A stretch of DNA of 64,000 nt, taken from assembly GCF_036669915.1 (NCBI RefSeq), contig NC_089318.1:9767390-9831389 (forward strand). The letters run 5' to 3'. The notes under the pieces are model-generated. The model did not search any database. It had not been told where the DNA came from and saw only the letters and a program-made list of their open reading frames with translations. A program made the position numbers and the translations under genes. The stretch is from Pocillopora verrucosa. Lineage: Eukaryota; Cnidaria; Anthozoa; Scleractinia; Pocilloporidae. Shown piece after piece: positions 1-10,369 of the stretch (its first letter is position 1; each line of letters opens with the position of its first letter).

Positions 1-51
1 TGGGCGGTCTTACAGACAATTTAATAAGAAGACATGTTTCATATTGATAGG

Positions 52-57
52 CAGCTG
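52..57 (+). promoter_or_regulatory. CAGCTG E-box upstream of GPCR copy 1
   Basis: CAGCTG lies about 115 bp before the ATG inside the segment GATAGGCAGCTGTTT. Similar segments stand before copies 2 and 3. It may be promoter or 5' UTR; function is inferred only from conservation. Confidence 0.35.
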
Positions 58-170
58 TTTAGCCTTTATCGGAAAGACTTTAAAATGCAAATCTACTCCA
101 CAAACTTAAAGCTATCCTCGAATACATTTACGAGCTACCTGAAATAAATGCTCCTTTAGCGGTGTGAATA

Positions 171-1121
171 ATGGCACAAGAAAGCTTATCTAAATATGCT
201 GAAAAGCAAAATGTAACCGAAACACTTGCACAAGTGCGATGCAAAGCAGGGAAAAATGACGACATACACAAGCAGTTGATATCAATCGCAACGGCTAATA
301 TTTTCCTCTGCTCTATGGCATTTCTCGGGAATGCTATCATCCTGGTCGCCTTACGGAAAGAATCTTCCCTTCATCCGCCGTCCAAATTGCTGTATCGTTG
401 TCTTGCAACAACTGATCTTTGTGTTGGTTTGATTTCGGAGCCTTCTTCTGTTGCCTATTGGCTGTCTTTTGTTAGCGAAGATTGGAATCTCTGCAAGCTT
501 GGGCTTGGCGCATATTTTATAGCAGGCCATACCCTTTGCTCAGTCTCTCTGTTAACAATGACCGCAATAAGTGTGGACAGACTCCTCGCCTTGGTGCTTG
601 GGCTCAGATACAAACAGATTGTAACTTTGAAGCGAACTTGTGGCGTTATAGCCATCTTCTGGATATTATCGATGGCCGCTGGAGTAGCGTACTTTGTGGA
701 TTACCGTATATCCGTGTCCTATGGCTATACTCTTATACCACTGTGTCTAATAACAGCAACTTTCTCATACACAAAAATATTTCACCGTCTCCATCGAAGC
801 CGCAATGAAGTACAAATTCTTGTTCCACAACAGCCAGGCCAACCACTTCCACTGAACATGGCACTTTACAGAAAGGCCGTGTATAGTGCACTTTGGGTTC
901 AGGTTTCATTCGTCTGTTGCTCTCTGCCATATAGCATAGTAGCAGTAGTAGTGCCTTACGACAGACTATCTTCGAATGACTTTATACTCTTGTCATGTGC
1001 AGAGAGCTTAGTTTATCTTAATTCGTCCCTTAACCCGTTACTTTACTGTTGGAAGATTAATGAGGTGAGGCAAGCAGTAAAGGATACACTCAGACAAACG
1101 CTTCGCTGTCTTTGGGTTTAG
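171..1121 (+). CDS. Orphan class A GPCR, array copy 1 (316 aa)
   Basis: Seven-transmembrane receptor of the plasma membrane, expected to signal through G proteins; ligand unknown. One exon. Visible landmarks: glycosylation site NVT at residue 14, Cys24 in the N-terminus, TM1 with GN at 53-54, TM2 Asp82 (LATTDL), Cys108 before TM3, VDRL at 135-138 where DRY is usual, Trp164 in TM4, CCSLP at 249-253 in TM6 instead of CWxP, and NPLLY at 288-292 in TM7. The second extracellular loop is very short and has no cysteine. The tail after TM7 is about 24 residues and ends near a Cys, a likely palmitoylation site after helix 8. The ATG at 171 is chosen because copy 2 aligns from the same MAQESLSK start. 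Copy 2 is a close paralog 2.7 kb downstream. Overall build resembles the short-loop melanocortin/adenosine-type receptors, but orthology is not shown. Confidence 0.93.
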   Translation: MAQESLSKYAEKQNVTETLAQVRCKAGKNDDIHKQLISIATANIFLCSMAFLGNAIILVALRKESSLHPPSKLLYRCLATTDLCVGLISEPSSVAYWLSFVSEDWNLCKLGLGAYFIAGHTLCSVSLLTMTAISVDRLLALVLGLRYKQIVTLKRTCGVIAIFWILSMAAGVAYFVDYRISVSYGYTLIPLCLITATFSYTKIFHRLHRSRNEVQILVPQQPGQPLPLNMALYRKAVYSALWVQVSFVCCSLPYSIVAVVVPYDRLSSNDFILLSCAESLVYLNSSLNPLLYCWKINEVRQAVKDTLRQTLRCLWV

Positions 1122-2785
1122 TCTCTAGACAGGATACGAAAGTTGTCTCTGTAAAAACCAAATATGAAATATTAGGCCATTAGCTGGTTAAAAATATTAT
1201 TTGTCGTCGATTTCGATCAGTACTGAGCCTAATTGAATCCAAATGACCTCCAAGAAGGATTATAAAGAACAGGGAATCACCATAACGGAAGAGAAGATTG
1301 TTCTATGTTCTCTATTATATGAAAGAACCGAGTTTGAAATACTTAGAACAATATTTTGTCCTTTAAATAACGAGGATGTTAATTAAATCATGGAAGCCAA
1401 CCCTTACATTTGCACCAAATTTCGTTCCTCCGCGCCAAAATTTTAATGAAGGTTATTATATTTTTAATTCCGCTCGCCATTCGCCTGCGCATCCAAACTG
1501 TAAAGTACATAAATGTAGGTCCTTTTACCTTTTTCCTTTGCATCGCAGTGTGTAATTTTTTTTTCCTTTTACATAAAACTAATAATCGTATGTTAGCTTT
1601 AGTGCAATTTAGTTTTGTTTGTATTCTAGAAACCGAGTAAATTACAGGTTGAGTACCTGCCACACTTAAATTAATAACCAGTGCGTTTTCTGTAACTACC
1701 AAAATAAAAGAAAGACATTTTGGGTGCAGAATTGTTCGGAGGGAAATATTTTTGTCATTCTTCTCACGAAAAAACGAAAATTAATTTTTCTTTCAAACAA
1801 AAAGGGAAAGAACAGGTGTATTACATAAAGAGGTTACCAAGCCGAGTTACTGGCATTGGGTTCTTAACATCTAACATATTAAAGGGTTTTTTTAAATTCA
1901 GTAAAATTCTCATCAAATTGTCCGACCAGCTCTTCGAACAAGAGGTTCTGAGTTCGAGCAATGTCAAATCTTATAGCCTTATAGACTTGCAGCAGAGATC
2001 TACCATAGATGTTTTTTTCATTAGTTGTGAAAACAAAGCTTAGAAAACAAATTACAATTGAATGAAAATATTTATCCCAAAAGTGCAAACTTTTAATCAA
2101 ACTGATTAAAAGACAGTGTCCGAAAAAATAATTTCTGAGGAGCCTTAGTCGCAAATGTTGAGAAGTAAAGCAAGTATGAATTTATTGCTCGTATTCTCCT
2201 CAGTGAGCCCAGATGATGTACAGGCTTGAACTCTGGCAAACTAAAGTACTCTTTGAAACACATTATTTTAAACTTTTTCCAGAAGGAATTTGCCAATGGT
2301 GTTTAGAACATACGACTACGTGCGTTGAATATATCTATGTATAGTGCCAAATAGAAGAGAACACTGAGGCCTCTTATTCACTGAGAATATCAATTACATG
2401 CACCTCTATTTCATCTTTTGCTAGGAAAAATGCGAAAGACAAAGATAAGATGGACAATTTTCGATTGTATTATGTATGTCCTTCCGTAGTGGTGCGGAGT
2501 TTCTCTGAGACAGAGACTGGTGCGTTAAACTAGTTGATTGAATGAATGAATAAGTGAATTATTGCTTGCCTGATTGATTGATGGATCGGTTAGTATTTAC
2601 GTAAGGTATATTGTAATAAGGTACACGAGAAAAGGCCGAGATATAGATATTTTCTGGTTGCAAAGTTATCTTTTCATGACAAATTACTCTCCCGTTATGA
2701 CAGCCATGGAATAATCAGGGAATCTAAACATCCGAGCAGTTTTGTTTATAATTCAATTGGCGCCCATGCTTTATACTATGATAGC

Positions 2786-2791
2786 CAGCTG
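2786..2791 (+). promoter_or_regulatory. CAGCTG E-box upstream of GPCR copy 2
   Basis: CAGCTG about 105 bp before the chosen ATG, within GATAGCCAGCTGTTT, the counterpart of the site at 52-57. Confidence 0.35.
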
Positions 2792-2895
2792 TTTCGGTTT
2801 TATTGGAAAATACTTTGAAATGCAAATATATTTCACAACCATCGAGTATACTTAAAAGCTGTCGTGAAGTAAACGCTCCTTTAGGATTGGGAATA

Positions 2896-3840
2896 ATGGC
2901 ACAAGAAAGTTTATCTAAAGATGCCGGAAAACAAACCGAAACGCTTGCACAACTGCGATGCGTAGCGGGAAAGAATGACAACATACACGAGCAGTTGATA
3001 TTGATCGCAACGATTAATATTTTTCTTTGCTCTATAGCATTTCTTGGAAATACCCTCATCCTGGTCGCCTTGCGGAAGGAATCTTCTCTTCATCCGCCAT
3101 CCAAACTCCTGTATCGTTGTCTCGCAACAACTGATCTCTGTATCGCTTTGATTTCAGAGCCTTCTTCTGTTGCTTATTGGCTGTCTTTTGTTAGCAGAGA
3201 TTGGAAGCTCTGCAAGTTTGGGCTGAGCGCTTACTTTATAGCAAGCCATACCATTTGCTCAGTGTCTATTTTAACAATGACCGCAATAAGTGTGGACAGA
3301 CTCCTCGCCTTGGTGCTTGGGCTCAGATACAGACAGATTGTAACTTTGAAGCGAACATATGTTGTTATAGCCATCTTTTGGATTTTATCTGTGGCCGCTG
3401 GAGCAGCCTACTTTGTGGATTACCGTATATCCGTCTCCTATGGCTATACTCTCATCCCACTGTGTTTAATAACAGCAACTTTCTCATACACAAAAATATT
3501 CCACCGTCTCCATCGCAGCCGTAATCAAGTACAAATTCTTATTTCACAACAGCCGAGCCAACCAGTTTCACTGAACATGGCACTTTACAGAAACGCAGTG
3601 TACAGTGCACTTTGGGTTCAAGTAGCATTCGTATGCTGCTCTCTGCCATATAGCATAGTAGCAGTAGTTGTACCTTACGACAGACTATCCCCATATGACT
3701 TTATACTCTTATCATGTGCAGAGAGCATGTTTTATCTTAATTCGTCCCTGAACCCGTTACTTTACTGTTGGAAGATTAATGAGGTGAGGCGAGCAGTAAA
3801 AGAGACACTCAGACAAACATTTCGGTGTATTTCCGTTTAG
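2896..3840 (+). CDS. Orphan class A GPCR, array copy 2 (314 aa)
   Basis: Plasma-membrane receptor, nearest paralog of copy 1. The open frame extends up to an ATG at 2803, but I start at 2896 because MAQESLSK there matches the start of copy 1 and the 31 extra residues correspond to the non-coding leader of copy 1. It has the same features as copy 1: N-terminal Cys in QLRC, Cys before TM3 in WKLCK, VDRL for DRY, CCSLP in TM6, NPLLY in TM7, short loop 2 without Cys, and a short tail ending near a Cys. Differences from copy 1 are mostly in the N-terminus, loop 3 (QVQI, ISQQPSQP) and the start of TM7. Both frames are intact, so the pair looks recent and functional. Confidence 0.93.
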   Translation: MAQESLSKDAGKQTETLAQLRCVAGKNDNIHEQLILIATINIFLCSIAFLGNTLILVALRKESSLHPPSKLLYRCLATTDLCIALISEPSSVAYWLSFVSRDWKLCKFGLSAYFIASHTICSVSILTMTAISVDRLLALVLGLRYRQIVTLKRTYVVIAIFWILSVAAGAAYFVDYRISVSYGYTLIPLCLITATFSYTKIFHRLHRSRNQVQILISQQPSQPVSLNMALYRNAVYSALWVQVAFVCCSLPYSIVAVVVPYDRLSPYDFILLSCAESMFYLNSSLNPLLYCWKINEVRRAVKETLRQTFRCISV

Positions 3841-4830
3841 TCTCGTGGCAGGTAACGGAGGTTTTTCCTCTGGAGAAACCAAACTATGAAATATTAGGCC
3901 TTAAGTTGATTAAAACTATCGTTTTGATAGAATTACAAACAGCAATCAGGCAATTTAACCCATACGACCTTAAAGTAGGATTAGGAAGCACGATGGAATC
4001 ACAATAGGGCAAAATTAGAAAGTTCCGATATTGAAGCACATTATTTTGTCCTTTGAGTAAGGAGAATGTCAATTAATTCATAGAAGTCAACTCTTATCAC
4101 AGGGTTCAAAATGTTTGGGTTTAAAATGTTTTTTTTTTCCTTTTGTGACAAACTTCGTTTTTCTGCGCCAAAATTTAATTTTGTTCATTGTACTGTTAAT
4201 TCTTCTTGCCGTTAAACTGTGCATCCAAACTGTCAGTTACACCAACGAAGGTTACTTCCGCTTTTTTCTTCGCATCGCAATGTGAAAAGGTTTTCTTTTG
4301 CATGAAACTAATAATGGTAATTTTGTTATGAACCAAATAGAATAACCAGTATATGGTACAGGGAGGTCATCGATCCGTGTCAAACATTGTTAACATCTGT
4401 TTCATCAATATTGTGTTTTGAATTGAAATTATCCACTCATTTTCCGACCCACTCTTCAAACATCTCACTGAGTAATTATTTCGATAAATGTGTAATTTCA
4501 TAACCAGACAGACTTTCTTCGAATACCTACCATAAATGATTTAATTAGTTGCGCCTGAAAAAAAAACCTTAGAGAGCAAATTAAAATTGGATGACAAATA
4601 TTTATTCCAAATGCAAACTTTTAATCAAACTGATCAAGGACGAAGTGTCCGAAAAACGAATATTTCAGGATCTTCATTCGCGAATGTCAAAAAGGAAAGC
4701 AAATATGAGCTAATTTTTCATATTTTTCTTGATGAGTCTAGGTGATGCACAGATTAAACTCTGGCAGGCTAATGTACTTTTTTGAACCAATAAGTTGAAA
4801 ACTTTTTAACAAAATTAACGGTGTTATTGA

Positions 4831-6008
4831 ATAGCGGTAGCTCGTGCGTGATGAATATAAGTGGACTGCTGAATGATAGAGTATATTGCAACCTCAGAAA
4901 GGCCTCTTGTTATGTTGTCTAACGACTGATATTCTTAATTCTCAACAAAACTCTGGCGCCGTTCATATAATTGATCCATTCTTGTTCTACATTGATTCAT
5001 GTATTTTCCACTGATCTCGTTGTGGGTTTGTATAACTTCTGTAAGAAGCAGTCTATATATGTCCCTGTAGTGGATGGTTTTGTCGTTAAACTATCTTGGT
5101 CTGTATGAAAAAATACAGCAACAATTTCTGCTTGATATAATTTAGTATGTCTCGGTGCAAAGAGCGCATTAAGAGCTTACTATTGGTATTAATACATATC
5201 TTTTAAATATGTAAGTTAATCCTCAAGATTTAGGTTAACAACCAAAGGGGCTCTACTCAAACCTCTAAGATTCAAATTAATACATTTCAACCATAACAGA
5301 TTTAGCAAATCATAATATCATAGGAGTTTGATGTCTGATAAAGTCTACAAGTTTTCATGAAAAAAAAAAAGCTCAGCTCAGTTTAGCTCCAACCATGCTT
5401 CATAGACAGCAAGTCCTTAGATACTCTTTTGTATAGTACACATAAATTGTTGGTTGCATTAGTCTTTTGCTATCTATCGCACAGGAAAGCGGAACTACGT
5501 TTTGGTGAAGGCAAACCGTTTATGAATGTGCACTGACCTTAGTTTACCAAAACGCTTCACTTGACTCAATTATCATCACTATTTTTTTTAGACGTAAGAT
5601 CGAATGACTCGTTGAGATTTACATCACGTGAAAATTCATCGATTGAAGTGTACTTTATAAGATTTTCACCTATGAAACCAAGAGGAAGTCAGGCTCTTGA
5701 ACATACTTACATGTATGGATGACGGCAGATCCTCCCTTTTTTTCGGGCTCACTGTTAAGAATTGGTTGCTAATGACGATTAATCAGAGTATCAATGTAAA
5801 GTTCATCAACTGAAAATGAATTGTCCTATGTAGTCCTTGGAACAAATTTTTCCTCACATAATACGAAGACATGAGTTTATATTTTTTTTTTGCAAAAGAA
5901 GGTGGCCAAATTTTACCAAACTGAATTCCAAATTTTAAATCTCTTATCATACTTTTGATAATACTGTAATCAGGATAGATCCTCTGTTTTTAGAAACCTA
6001 AAAGTCTG
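4831..6008. other. Non-coding stretch, nothing recognised
   Basis: AT-rich sequence with poly-A and poly-T runs. I see no coding exon, repeat array or RNA gene. Confidence 0.5.
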
Positions 6009-6403
6009 TCACCACTTAGGAAAAATACTTAGAGATGAGAAAAACGGTGTGTTGTTTTCTTTTTCTTCATCAACGAAAAAAATGGCTTCACCGAAACGTT
6101 CCCCGCTGATGTAAATACGAGTTGATATTTGCCGGACTATATATCCTCCAAACGACAATCCATGAGCGTAGCTACCGTTAATCCGATCTAAGATGCTTAT
6201 TCCATTTGCCCATAAACAATACGTAGCAGCGGACAAACGACAACTACGTTCGAAGGTTTCCCTGCCATAATTTCTTTCATACGAATTAACACCTGAACTA
6301 TCGGGCTTTTTCCAAAACCAGTTGGAAACACGGCCAGAAGATCCTTTCCAGAAACTGGTATAGAAATTGCTTCTTTTTGTTCTTTTTGCGTGAGACACAT
6401 CAA
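6009..6403 (-). pseudogene. RecQ-like DNA helicase fragment
   Basis: Minus-strand reading from 6403 gives a piece of an SF2 helicase: QKEQKEA (Q-motif-like), SGKDLLAVFPTGFGKS (Walker A, motif I), then GKPSNVVVVCPLL (motif Ia region). The frame then breaks near 6200, and the neighbouring frame continues to 6009 with only weak helicase resemblance. Full RecQ proteins have at least 350 residues of helicase core, so most of the gene is absent. A second, non-overlapping type of RecQ N-terminus is at 13462-13632. This is a remnant of a host-like helicase family rather than an active gene. Confidence 0.7.
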
Positions 6404-7260
6404 ATTCTAAAAGACACTAACTAGTTTTAATGAGTTTGCCATCTTCTGCATTTTGCCGTAAAAGCAAACTGTCCAAAGGACACATTTGGCTTGCGATTGA
6501 CAACTGGAGCTTAACCGCACTAATCAGAAACTCCTTTCGTGGGCGAACAGAGTTTCGCAAAAAAACAATGACCTCGGGCAGGTCCTGTTCATTTCGCAAT
6601 TACGCCATGAATCAACATGACCTGCCAACATTCACCGTTTCTATTTATGTTTCTTTGGAACTTGTGTAATAATGTTGAAACTGCGGCGAAAAACAGTAAC
6701 TTGTAAAGACAACAAAAAACTGGACTCGATAAGGTTAATCATAGGATTATGGCCTTAAGCAGAGCCACTTATTATATTTTTTGATGTTTTCAGGTGTAAT
6801 TTGTTTAAAAAAAATTGCATTAATAAAAAAAATGATCAACTGGAAAAGTCGCTAATAGTGTAAATTCAGCTGGCAGACTGGTTGTCTAGGAAACAGTAGC
6901 AACCCGTGAAACTGTGTACAGATTGCTCAGTTGTGCGAAGATTGCACAAATGATAATGAGGGAATCTTATTCATTTCTAGGTATAATTTTTCAAATTAAG
7001 AAAAGTATCTTTTTTCATGTTTTCATAGGAATAAAAGCAATGCCAAAAAATACGGAACCTTTCGATAAAGCTCAAAAATCTAATAGGATCCATTTAAAGT
7101 CATATTATCCTAGGAGACAAATTTACGCTGTTAGTTTTATAAGTTCAGCATCTCTTTTTCATGCTAATTTCTTAAAAATTAAAACTCAACCAAATCTCTT
7201 CTTGTTTTATTTTCCAGGAATTTGGTAAATAATTTAAAGTCACTTTTGACATATTTATAA
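6404..7260. other. Non-coding stretch, nothing recognised
   Basis: AT-rich; short frames of up to about 100 codons show low-complexity Lys/Phe-rich translations and no known motif. Confidence 0.45.
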
Positions 7261-7269
7261 TGTGATAAG

Positions 7270-7275
7270 CAGCTG
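7270..7275 (+). promoter_or_regulatory. CAGCTG E-box upstream of GPCR copy 3
   Basis: CAGCTG about 130 bp before the ATG of the broken copy 3, within GATAAGCAGCTGTTTAGC. It matches copy 1 closely even though copy 3 has diverged elsewhere in its leader. Confidence 0.35.
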
Positions 7276-7402
7276 TTTAGCTTTTGTCAGAGATGAAAGA
7301 AACGTTGGTTTTTAAATTCATGGTAAAAAACTGAAGCGATCCTGCTGGATACTAACGAGTTCCCTGTTGGTTGAAGTGAGTACCAACCACGTGGAAGGAA
7401 TA

Positions 7403-7886
7403 ATGGAACAAGTAAATCTATCTAAAATTGCAGGAAAACAAGCCTCACCACATGAAGGCCTGATCTGCGCGGCATTAGGGAAAGAGCAAACACAATCATT
7501 TGATATTTTTCTCAGTACTCAATATCTTTTTTTCAGTTGTTGCGTTTCTTGGGAATACTCTGATCCTTGTCGCCCTTCACAAGGAATCGTCCCTACATTC
7601 GCCTTCCAAACTCTTGTATCGTTGTCTGGCAGCAACTGATCTCCTCACTGGCCTTATTGCTGAGCCTTTTCAAGTTGTTTATTGGCTCTCCCTGATTCAT
7701 GAGAATTGGACTCTTTGTCGTTACGCTTTAGCTGCACATTATTTCGCAAGCCTTCCTCTGTCTTCAGTCTCTCTGTTAACAATGACTGCAATAAGCGTGG
7801 ACAGACTTTTCGCCCTGTTGTTGAGTCTCAGATACAGACATGTTGTAACTTTGAATCATTCTGATCAACTCATTCTAGAGCCTTAA
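7403..7886 (+). pseudogene. Broken class A GPCR, array copy 3
   Basis: Related to the other array receptors but not translatable as one protein. The N-terminus starts at 7403 (MEQVNLSKIAGKQ). Near 7498 the frame shifts by one, and TM1-TM3 continue in another frame: FLGNTLILVAL, LAATDLLTGL, Cys in WTLCRY, VDRLFAL, RYRHVVTL. Homology stops just after intracellular loop 2 near 7860, followed by a stop at 7886. TM4-TM7 are absent and I find no trace of them before copy 4. The sequence right after the break resembles a retrotransposon tail (see 7890-8415), which may have replaced or displaced the rest. Confidence 0.85.
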
Positions 7887-7889
7887 ACA

Positions 7890-8350
7890 ATGACCTTTTT
7901 GCTGCTTTCAACGGTGGAAATTTTCAGCTTGTTATAGAAACAATCTATTTTTATAAGGCTATTCTCAGCCATTAAAATTCAGAAGATGGTGGGCACTTGT
8001 TCCTGTAATATCAGGTCTAGTGTATCATGCGATCTTTTACATTCCACGCACTGTTGCAAGCTTCGACACAAACATGAGAATCTTACAAGTACTTAACGTC
8101 TAGAGAAAAAAGTGGGGCCACTTTCTTCAACGCTCTGGAAAAGAAATTCCCTAATTATATCGCTGGCAGCGCCTATGGACAATACGGAGCGAATCCTGTG
8201 CTCTGTTTCCCTCTGCATGCATAATGTTGTATATAGTTTATAAATAATATTGGAATTGTAATATAGCATATTTTATTTTATTTTAGCTTATTTTCTTGAA
8301 GATGTTAGCTCTACAGCTACACTGTAAATTTCGAGCATAAATAAAGTATA
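7890..8350 (+). mobile_element. Possible non-LTR retrotransposon 3' tail
   Basis: The end of this stretch reads AATAAAGTATAAGTATG and runs directly into a TATG microsatellite. An AATAAA signal followed by simple repeats is a common end of CR1/L2-type LINEs and their SINE partners. No reverse transcriptase residues can be read upstream, so the assignment is tentative. Confidence 0.3.
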
Positions 8351-8415
8351 AGTATGTATGTATGTATGTATGTATGTATGTATGCGTGTATGTATGTATG
8401 TATGATGCATGTATG
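8351..8415. repeat. TATG tetranucleotide microsatellite
   Basis: About 15 units of GTAT/TATG with two interruptions (GCGTG and GATGCATG). Confidence 0.95.
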
Positions 8416-8549
8416 TTTGGCTAACCGAGTGGGCTACCCGCCTACGGACAATATTTGTATGGAGCTCTGGTCTTTAAATTATCCTATGTGACTAAATAAA
8501 TATTAAATTATCAGTGATGATAGATCGCGGCCATCATGCCCTTAGAATT

Positions 8550-9970
8550 GCGACTTGAGAGTTCCTTGAGAGTTCGGGACTTTAAAGTTCCTACAAATTA
8601 AACACCATCTCATTAAAATTGCCTCCCAAAAGTCCTTCAAAACGTTACTGTAAAGTACCCTTTAATTGCGTCTTTTCAGTCTTGGAATTGCCACTTTCAA
8701 TTCCCTTAAAATTACCACTTCTAAGCACCTTAGAATCGTCGCCTATTACTTTTTAGTTCTTTAATGTCGTTTATATGAGGGACTTGGACTCATTGAGACA
8801 AAATTAGAACGGAACCTTAGACCTGACAATTAAAAAACGAACATGATATTTCCATAGTAGTATAGTGTGGACATTTCCTGACAGTTCGTCGCTTAGACGC
8901 TAAATGGGATGATTTCAACATTTTTAAAAAGAGAAAAACAACGACTTATTCTTGCATAAAGCGAATCCCAATAGGCACTTTTCATGACGTAAATCAACAA
9001 ACGAAAAACGAACGAAAATTCTCAAATGCGTGAAGAGTATGTTTGCAACCGATGCTAATACAACTCCGGTAAAAAAAACATAACTGTCCGTTGGATTGCG
9101 TTATCCGCCATTTATAGAACTGGGCTCTGATCTACTATTATCAGGCGGAACTTTTCCGGTTGTCAATGACATGACTTGATGTCTGCCTAAAAAAGTTTTT
9201 AATAGATCAGGGAGCGTCACAATGCGACACCAAAAATTAAAATTAATTTGGTCTGGAAATATGAAGAAATGCTAGTGCTGTGCTAGAAAAGTTATGTACT
9301 AACAATTGTATATTTAGTCCAAATCTAAAGAAAATTGCAAATACACATTACAACGGGGCAGGATTTGAAGGTAAACAAATCGTGTATACAAACTTTTTTT
9401 TAAGATCATGATTATCACGAGAGATATTGACTGTCGGTCAATTTGGCTTTTATTTTTTAATTTACGGATACAATCTCGCGAATCCCAAATATGCACATCA
9501 CAAATGGATATTTTTTCACTTCATCTCAGCATTTTATAATTATACTGCTCGACACATTGATTAACAGCTCCACCGAGTGGTTACTCTAAGATGCTCTTTA
9601 GGAGGTTTCCCATATCAGTTATATCATGGTAGTTTCTACAAAAGTAAAAGACAGCTCTCTTTCCTGCGAAAGAGCTTATTACACAAGTTTGAAAAGTTGA
9701 ACAGACTTGCTTAAATGTAGTGCCGATACCTTACTCTTTGCTAATATATCTAGTTGGTATTGTAGAGCAGGAATCATAGTTCATATCAAGCCTGCAATAT
9801 CCTCTTTCGAACTCCTTATTATCATTTAATGATGAAATACTGCAATACACTGAGGCTCTCATTGACGTCTCAGGAAGCAATTTTCTGAAGGATGAAGTAC
9901 CTACAAAAGCAGCTTCCGAGAAGCAATCACTAACCTATGTGTACTATACGAGTGTAAGCTGTGTTTGAGT
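8550..9970 (+). repeat. Old duplicated non-coding block, copy A (no gene follows)
   Basis: Aligns with 10370-12050 in the same order: CTTGGAATTGCCACT/GAATCGTC segments, GTGCGTGAAGAATATG-like, CTTTTCCGGTTGTCAA then ACTTGATGTCT, TATCACGAGAGAT, ACGGATACAATCTCGCGAAT, GAGCAGGAATC, and GCAATATCCTCTTTCGAA. Copy B is followed within 100 bp by GPCR copy 4. Copy A is followed only by a dispersed repeat. Confidence 0.75.
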
Positions 9971-10369
9971 CTTGACACTATACGTAAGCTTACAATCTAA
10001 TTGAGTGTGAAAACCTTCAAAACTCGGACAGTCTATTTCGTTTTCTCTTTGGAGTTGTTCGTCTTTGCTCACGGTATAACAACGTCAGTTGCTGCGCTTG
10101 ACATTTTTACTAACGTTTATTTTGTTCTTCTGTTGCTACTTGTCGGCCAGCTTATTCCAAAATTTCATTTTCGATTAACGAAATTAAGTTTAAGAGAAGT
10201 CCGAGAAATGACATTGCACAAATTGGCAGGTGGCGTGACAGTTTTAGCTCAGCTGCGTGTTTTCAACCCAAGTGAAACACGCTCTTTCAACCAATAACAA
10301 CGTGTGTTACATCCGAACTTAATTATCATAATAACCGTTATTAAAACCTTAATTAACCATTTTAGAATT
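9971..10369. repeat. Dispersed repeat, copy 1
   Basis: About 10140-10300 is similar to 38595-38745: AATTTCATTTTCGATTAACGAAA, GAGAAGTCC.GAAA, AATTTGGCAG-like, GCGTGACAG, and ACGCTCTTTCAACC. A 98-codon frame crossing it (10001-10297) is not preserved in the other copy and is unlikely to be a gene. Confidence 0.55.

Larger units (their letters stand above)
1..2300 (+). repeat. Tandem duplication unit A (GPCR copy 1 plus flanks)
   Basis: The upstream leader, the receptor and about 1.2 kb of 3' flank align with unit B at about 2740-4830. Shared non-coding landmarks include AATCAAACTGAT with a following GTGTCCGAAAAA (2097-2130 against 4622-4655), and the ACTCTGGCA segment (2230 against 4758). The flank holds no convincing gene; its short reading frames are not preserved between the units. 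Confidence 0.8.
2740..4830 (+). repeat. Tandem duplication unit B (GPCR copy 2 plus flanks)
   Basis: Second copy of the block described at 1-2300. The coding parts differ by scattered substitutions, while the 3' flanks have diverged more through small indels. The flank 3841-4830 has no supported gene. Confidence 0.8.

Noticed and set aside
10001-10297. 98-codon frame with hydrophobic N-terminus
   Set aside because: Half of it is a dispersed repeat also found at 38.6 kb, where the frame is not kept.
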